Of a DNA stretch of 17,362 nt, positions 13,219 through 17,362 are shown one piece after another. A program made the translations under genes and the position numbers. This DNA comes from Thermoprotei archaeon (GTDB lineage: Archaea > Thermoproteota > Thermoprotei > Thermofilales > B15-G2), in NCBI GenBank assembly GCA_003649445.1, contig QMRV01000042.1:1-17362 (forward strand), given 5' to 3'. A model generated the notes under the pieces. It saw only the letters and a list, made by a program, of their open reading frames with translations, searched no databases and was not told where the DNA came from. Positions within the stretch are counted from its first letter, which is position 1. Every line of letters begins with the position of its first letter.

Positions 13219-14808
13219 ATGCCGATTACCGACGAAGCACTACTAAGAGAATATAAAGGACTCAGCCCAGCTGAGTTTTTCTACCGAAACAAGGAAATAG
13301 CAGGATTCTCTAATCCAACTAGAGCTGTCTATCAAACAATAAGAGAATTAGTTGAAAACGCTTTAGACGCAACAGAGCTCTATCGAATTCTGCCGGACAT
13401 CAAAATACTAGTCAACACCTATGAAAACAATGGAACAGAATTAGTCGAAATAACTGTCGAAGATAACGGTATAGGCATACCGCGACACGAAGTCCCTAAC
13501 GTCTTCGGAAGAGTATTCTACGGGTCTAAATACAAACTCAGACAATCTAGAGGAGTCTTCGGTCTAGGCGTAAAAATGGCAGTTCTCTATGCACAAATTA
13601 CAACAGGTAAGCCCATTTTCGTCAGAAGCTCGACACCTTACTCATGCAGCATCTACGAGTATGAAATACTCATAGACATTACTTCTAATAGACCAATAGT
13701 GCTAAACCATAAAGTATACAGAAAAGAAAAGAGATGGCATGGTACTGTAGTCAGGTTAACTATTCAAGGCAATTGGCCTTCAGCGCGAAGAAGAGTAGAA
13801 GAATACATTAGGAGAACTGCTATGATAACGCCTTACGCTAACATATACTTCAAAGCACCTGATCTCGAAATTTCATTCAAGAGAGTAACCCGTAAATTAC
13901 CCGCACTACCTAGTGAAAGCAAACCTCACCCGCATGGCGTAGATCTAGAAATGCTAAAAGCCATGATTTCGTCTTTAAAGGAAGACTTAACTTTAAAGGA
14001 ATTCCTTATGACAAATTTCGACAGTATAGGAGAAACAACAGCAGAAGCTTTCTGTAAATGGGCTGGTTTCTCGCCATCAATTAAAGTCAAAAAGCTAGAC
14101 CTCAACGACTTAACCTTATTAATGAGTAAGATGAAAGAATACGATAAATGGAGAAGACCTCGTGGAAAAGCACTATCTCCACTAGGCTCTGACCTACTTA
14201 AGAAGGGTATTGAAGAAACCCTTAAACCTGAGTTTGTGACCGCTGTTACGCGAAAACCTTCATCATATGCAGGCAATCCATTCATAGTGGAGGTAGCTCT
14301 AGCCTGGGGAGGAAATATACCTGCCGTAGAAAAACCTCTACTGTTTAGATTCGCAAACAAGATTCCCCTTCTCTACGACGAAGGAGCAGATGTTTGTAGA
14401 AAAATAGTAGACTCTATTGACTGGAGCTACTACAAGGTGAAATTCCCAGCACCACTAGCCGTCGTAGTCCATGTATGCTCTACTAAACTACCATTTAAAG
14501 GCGTGGGTAAAGAGGCTATTGCAGATGTTGAGGAAATAGAAAAAGAAATAGAAAACGCTATTAAAGAGGCTGCGAGAAGACTTCGATCACATATAATCAA
14601 GATAGAAAAAATATACGAACTCCAGAAGAAGAAAGTCACTTTTGAGAAATACATACCTGAGGTTGCGCGCGCTCTCAGCGAAATATGCCGTGTTGAAGAA
14701 GAGTATATTAAGGAGAAACTTATCGCGATTATGGAGAAAGTTCTGATGAAAAGTAGTAGAGGTAGAGAGGAGGTGATAGTTTATGCCAAAGATACCAGCT
14801 CCAAGTGA
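13219..14808 (+). CDS. top6B: DNA topoisomerase VI subunit B
   Basis: The 529-residue ATPase subunit drives double-strand passage by the A2B2 type IIB topoisomerase, which relaxes and decatenates DNA. The GHKL fold is clear: N-box RELVENALDAT (42-52), G1 box DNGIGI (82-87), GSK (102-104) and the ATP-lid GVFGLGVKMA (112-121). The central helical insert and the transducer domain with conserved AVVVHVCSTKLPFKGVGKEAI follow. The protein has normal crenarchaeal length, without the extra C-terminal domain of some euryarchaeal forms. The ATG at 13219 follows AGAGGGATCC. The 3' end overlaps top6A by 26 nt. Confidence 0.97.
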   Translation: MPITDEALLREYKGLSPAEFFYRNKEIAGFSNPTRAVYQTIRELVENALDATELYRILPDIKILVNTYENNGTELVEITVEDNGIGIPRHEVPNVFGRVFYGSKYKLRQSRGVFGLGVKMAVLYAQITTGKPIFVRSSTPYSCSIYEYEILIDITSNRPIVLNHKVYRKEKRWHGTVVRLTIQGNWPSARRRVEEYIRRTAMITPYANIYFKAPDLEISFKRVTRKLPALPSESKPHPHGVDLEMLKAMISSLKEDLTLKEFLMTNFDSIGETTAEAFCKWAGFSPSIKVKKLDLNDLTLLMSKMKEYDKWRRPRGKALSPLGSDLLKKGIEETLKPEFVTAVTRKPSSYAGNPFIVEVALAWGGNIPAVEKPLLFRFANKIPLLYDEGADVCRKIVDSIDWSYYKVKFPAPLAVVVHVCSTKLPFKGVGKEAIADVEEIEKEIENAIKEAARRLRSHIIKIEKIYELQKKKVTFEKYIPEVARALSEICRVEEEYIKEKLIAIMEKVLMKSSRGREEVIVYAKDTSSK

Positions 14809-15904
14809 CGAAGAAGTATTAGAGAGACTAGAAAAGCTGGCTCAAAAAATCTTGAAAATGGTCGAAAAAGGCAATCCGCCGTATTTAGAGATTCCTGTAA
14901 GAACACTGTCCAACACAATATGGGACGAAGAAAAGAAAATATTAAGACTAGGTCCACAGAAAGCCATTAGAGAATTCTTCGACTTAAAGGAGTCTAAGAA
15001 ATTCATGCAGACACTTCTAATGCTCAGCCTAATAGTCAAGGCTAGAAGAGAGAACGACTACCCTACTATAAGAGACCTTTACTATATGGGAAAACACACC
15101 ATAGCTTATAGAGATCATTTGGGCAGAAAGTGTACAGAAGAGACTTGGTACGACCAGCGCGAGTCAAACTCAGTAATACAAGATATCGAGGTTTCTACAG
15201 GCCTCTTAAGAGAACACATGGGCATAATGCATGATGCCAAAGGAAAAATCGTCGGAAATATAGTGGTCCGCTCTAAGGGCTATCTCATAGATTGCTCTAA
15301 AATGGGTAGCGGTGCATACGCTATTCCACCTAATCCCGATAGACTTGAAATAGTAAAAGTCGAAGCAGACTATGTACTTTGTGTAGAGAAAGACGCCATT
15401 TTCGAAAGACTTAACGAAGAAGAGTACTGGCGGAGAGAAAACTGTATTTTAGTCACAGGAAAAGGTCAGCCAGATAGATCCACTAGAAGAATGATTAGAA
15501 GACTATGGGAGGAATTCGGTTTACCAGTTTATATTCTAACAGACTGTGACTCTTATGGATTTTACATATACTCTGTTTATAGAAGCGGATCTATTTCACT
15601 AAGCTATGAAAGTGAGCGATTGGCTACACCAGGAGCCAAGTTTATAGGAGTTACTGTAACCGACATAGAGGAGTATAAAATACCTAAAAACTATATTATT
15701 GCCGCAACAGAGAGAGACTTAAAACGTGCCCAAGAATTACTCAACTATCCATGGTTTAAGAGCGAAAAGTGGCAGCGGGAACTTAAGCTATTTTTAAAGA
15801 AAAAGCAGAAGATAGAAATAGAAGCCCTCTCTGGTCACGGATTTAAATTCTTATCACATGTATACTTACCAGAGAAAATAAGCAAAAAGAAGTGGATAGA
15901 GTAG
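14783..15904 (+). CDS. top6A: DNA topoisomerase VI subunit A (Spo11-like)
   Basis: The 373-residue subunit carries the DNA cleavage activity and is the archaeal relative of Spo11. The winged-helix catalytic region has IRDLYYMGK (96-104), in which Tyr101 is the likely nucleophile by comparison with the second Tyr of the Spo11/Top6A motif. The Toprim domain has Glu202 (LCVEKDA) and the acidic pair Asp254-Cys-Asp256 (ILTDCDSYG) for metal binding. The start at 14783 is supported by a strong AGGAGGTGAT site 8-17 nt upstream, which lies inside top6B; the 26-nt overlap implies translational coupling. Its stop is separated from the convergent XPB-like gene by only 4 nt. Confidence 0.97.
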   Translation: MPKIPAPSDEEVLERLEKLAQKILKMVEKGNPPYLEIPVRTLSNTIWDEEKKILRLGPQKAIREFFDLKESKKFMQTLLMLSLIVKARRENDYPTIRDLYYMGKHTIAYRDHLGRKCTEETWYDQRESNSVIQDIEVSTGLLREHMGIMHDAKGKIVGNIVVRSKGYLIDCSKMGSGAYAIPPNPDRLEIVKVEADYVLCVEKDAIFERLNEEEYWRRENCILVTGKGQPDRSTRRMIRRLWEEFGLPVYILTDCDSYGFYIYSVYRSGSISLSYESERLATPGAKFIGVTVTDIEEYKIPKNYIIAATERDLKRAQELLNYPWFKSEKWQRELKLFLKKKQKIEIEALSGHGFKFLSHVYLPEKISKKKWIE

Positions 15905-15908
15905 ACTA

Positions 15909-17297
15909 TTAATAGAAAGTTTCTAGCAAAGTCTGAGCACTATCTTTGTGCATAATTTTCCTTATTAAATCAAGCCTATAATACTCTCTCACACTTTTTC
16001 TCCGAAGATACGCTACTTTTTCCTTGGGATTTGTAATATCAATAATCTCATATATCTTCGCCTTTTTGCCGGGCTTATAACCTAGTACTCTCCCTATACG
16101 CTGAATCATTTGTCGCTCTTCACCCGTACCTTCATATATGATCGCGACTTCCGCATCAGGAGCTGTTATTCCTTCGTCTAGAACAGTTGTTGTAACCAGC
16201 ACTTTAATTAATCCTTTGACAAAATCTCTAAAAAAGCGCTCACGTTTGCTCTTATTTACTTCTCCAGTTATTAGTGCTACCTTAAAACCTCTTTTAAGTA
16301 ACTCAAAATATAGTTTTTTAGCAGTATCTATATACTGTGTAAAAACAAGTGTTTGCTCATCTTTATGTTCATTAAGTATCTCAATGAGTTTATTAAGCTT
16401 GTCTTCCTGTCCTATAGCAAAAACGGCTTTGAAAACTTCTATTGGGGCAACTATCTTCATTTTGAGCAGCGATATATAGTCTATATTGGCTACCAAGTCT
16501 CCACATAGAGAGAATATAAGAACTTCGTTTCTATCTCGTCGGTAGGGAGTTGCTGTCAGCACCATTCTATAGAGCGCATCTATCTTTAATGCAATCTTTT
16601 TAAATGACTCGGCTGGCAAATGATGCCCTTCATCGAAAATAACTAACTCAAATTTATCTTTAATATCCTCAATATATTTAACTCCACTAACATAAGTAGA
16701 TATTGTTATTGGAGTTATCTTCTTTACGCCTTCACCGAGATATCCTATTTCATACTCTTTTATACCTAAATACTTAGTCAAATAGGTTTTCCATGTAGTT
16801 GCTAATTCTCTTGTAGTAACGAATATGATTGTAGGCTTTTTCAGGTCGTAAATTGCCCGTAAAGCAATGAAGGACTTTCCGCCTCTTGTGAAAATCGCTA
16901 TTGTGCCTCTTCTGCATTCGAGCCATTTTATGTAGGCCTCTTTTTGATGAGGATATAAGGTAAAGTTTATTTTCATTTGAATATTTATATCATCTTTCTC
17001 TTTAATATTTAAACTATACGGTATTTCTAGATCTTCTAGAAAATTGACTATACGATGTAAAAGCCCTACAGGAACGTATATTTTACTTTGAGAGAAATCT
17101 ACATCTAAACACGTGAGCTTTCTCTCTATAAGTTCAGTTCCTTTGTAATTTTTTTCTTCATCAAGAATCACTTTTTCTTTATAATACGTTAATGTACATA
17201 TTTCACGTAACTCCTTTAAGAAGTATCTGTCGATTTTATTAACAGATATTTCAAGTCTGCCTTGATTTCTTGTAATATTTACTTTTAGAAAATTCAT
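15909..17297 (-). CDS. XPB-like SF2 helicase with altered motifs and a C-terminal PIP box
   Basis: The 462-residue protein has the layout of archaeal XPB: an N-terminal damage-recognition-like region (about 1-100), HD1 with LYPHQKEAYIKW (114-125) and motif III LTATPYRRD (247-255), and HD2 with VLDEGITAPDAEVAI and motif VI. Several motifs deviate from the usual form: motif I is TRGGKS (137-142; usually TGAGKT), motif II DEGHH (222-226; usually DEAHH or DECHH), the RED position after motif III reads RRD (253-255), and motif VI QRIGRVLG (399-406) ends in Gly instead of Arg. The last eight residues, QTLLETFY (455-462), match the PCNA-binding consensus. No Bax1 nuclease gene is visible. The frame is open from the ATG at 17297 to the window edge, so a longer N-terminus is possible, but 462 residues is normal for XPB. 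Confidence 0.85.
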   Translation of the reverse strand: MNFLKVNITRNQGRLEISVNKIDRYFLKELREICTLTYYKEKVILDEEKNYKGTELIERKLTCLDVDFSQSKIYVPVGLLHRIVNFLEDLEIPYSLNIKEKDDINIQMKINFTLYPHQKEAYIKWLECRRGTIAIFTRGGKSFIALRAIYDLKKPTIIFVTTRELATTWKTYLTKYLGIKEYEIGYLGEGVKKITPITISTYVSGVKYIEDIKDKFELVIFDEGHHLPAESFKKIALKIDALYRMVLTATPYRRDRNEVLIFSLCGDLVANIDYISLLKMKIVAPIEVFKAVFAIGQEDKLNKLIEILNEHKDEQTLVFTQYIDTAKKLYFELLKRGFKVALITGEVNKSKRERFFRDFVKGLIKVLVTTTVLDEGITAPDAEVAIIYEGTGEERQMIQRIGRVLGYKPGKKAKIYEIIDITNPKEKVAYLRRKSVREYYRLDLIRKIMHKDSAQTLLETFY

Positions 17298-17298
17298 T

Positions 17299-17312
17299 AG
17301 ACTATTTAGTCT
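17299..17312. repeat. Short inverted repeat immediately upstream of the XPB-like gene
   Basis: AGACTA-TT-TAGTCT forms two 6-bp arms around a 2-bp centre, ending 2 bp before the ATG at 17297 (minus strand). It could be an operator at the transcription start or chance in AT-rich DNA. Confidence 0.25.
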
Positions 17313-17362
17313 CTTATCTTCTACTATAACATTATTGTTATACTCCTTTAATATATTTATAA

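Noticed and set aside
13926..14360. Minus-strand 144-codon open frame
   Set aside because: It is fully antisense to topoisomerase VI subunit B, which has strong coding evidence.
1..17362. CRISPR array, tRNA genes or insertion sequences
   Set aside because: No regularly spaced direct repeats, no tRNA T-loop with matching acceptor stem, and no transposase or terminal inverted repeats were seen by eye.

Overview
The window looks like chromosomal DNA from a hyperthermophilic or thermophilic archaeon of the Thermoproteota (crenarchaeal) lineage. The evidence is the gene content: aIF2 gamma, aIF5B, S6e, L24e, L7Ae and S28e, with GINS-MCM, Hel308, topoisomerase VI and an XPB-type helicase. The promoters are also archaeal, with AT-rich TATA boxes about 25 bp upstream of starts, often giving leaderless transcripts. 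The L7Ae and ribosomal protein sequences are most like Desulfurococcales as I remember them, but the order is an inference. No tRNA, rRNA, CRISPR array or insertion sequence is visible.

Left block (1-2186, minus strand). A row of small genes: a tandem AbrB-fold protein, a candidate C/D box guide RNA with its own promoter, a PDCD5-family DNA-binding protein, a thioredoxin-fold protein without active-site cysteines, an unknown protein coupled to it by a TGATG junction, and the N-terminal part of a very AT-rich Orc1/Cdc6-like ATPase that runs off the left edge. Plus-strand genes for a stand-alone RAM domain protein and a Yip1-like membrane protein follow (2301-3364).

Translation block (3357-8166). 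On the minus strand are aIF2 gamma, S6e, aIF5B and L24e. Divergent from these on the plus strand are L7Ae and S28e. Most seem to have their own promoter rather than sharing one operon.

Replication and repair block (8298-17362). A Gins23-like GINS subunit, MCM and Hel308 form a tight plus-strand operon. Topoisomerase VI subunits B and A form a second one (26-nt overlap). A convergent XPB-like SF2 helicase lies on the minus strand. With the Orc1/Cdc6-like gene at the left edge, the window holds an origin-recognition-type ATPase, the replicative helicase, one of its accessory factors, a fork-remodelling helicase and a decatenating topoisomerase.

Points most worth a second look: the candidate C/D sRNA at about 1695-1750; a textbook PCNA-binding (PIP) octet as the last eight residues of the XPB-like helicase, and a weaker one at the end of Hel308; altered helicase motifs I, II and VI in the XPB-like protein; the redox-dead thioredoxin-fold protein; and the AT-rich, divergent Orc1/Cdc6 fragment whose TATA box includes the stop codon of the preceding gene. 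I see no clear new defence or mobile system here.
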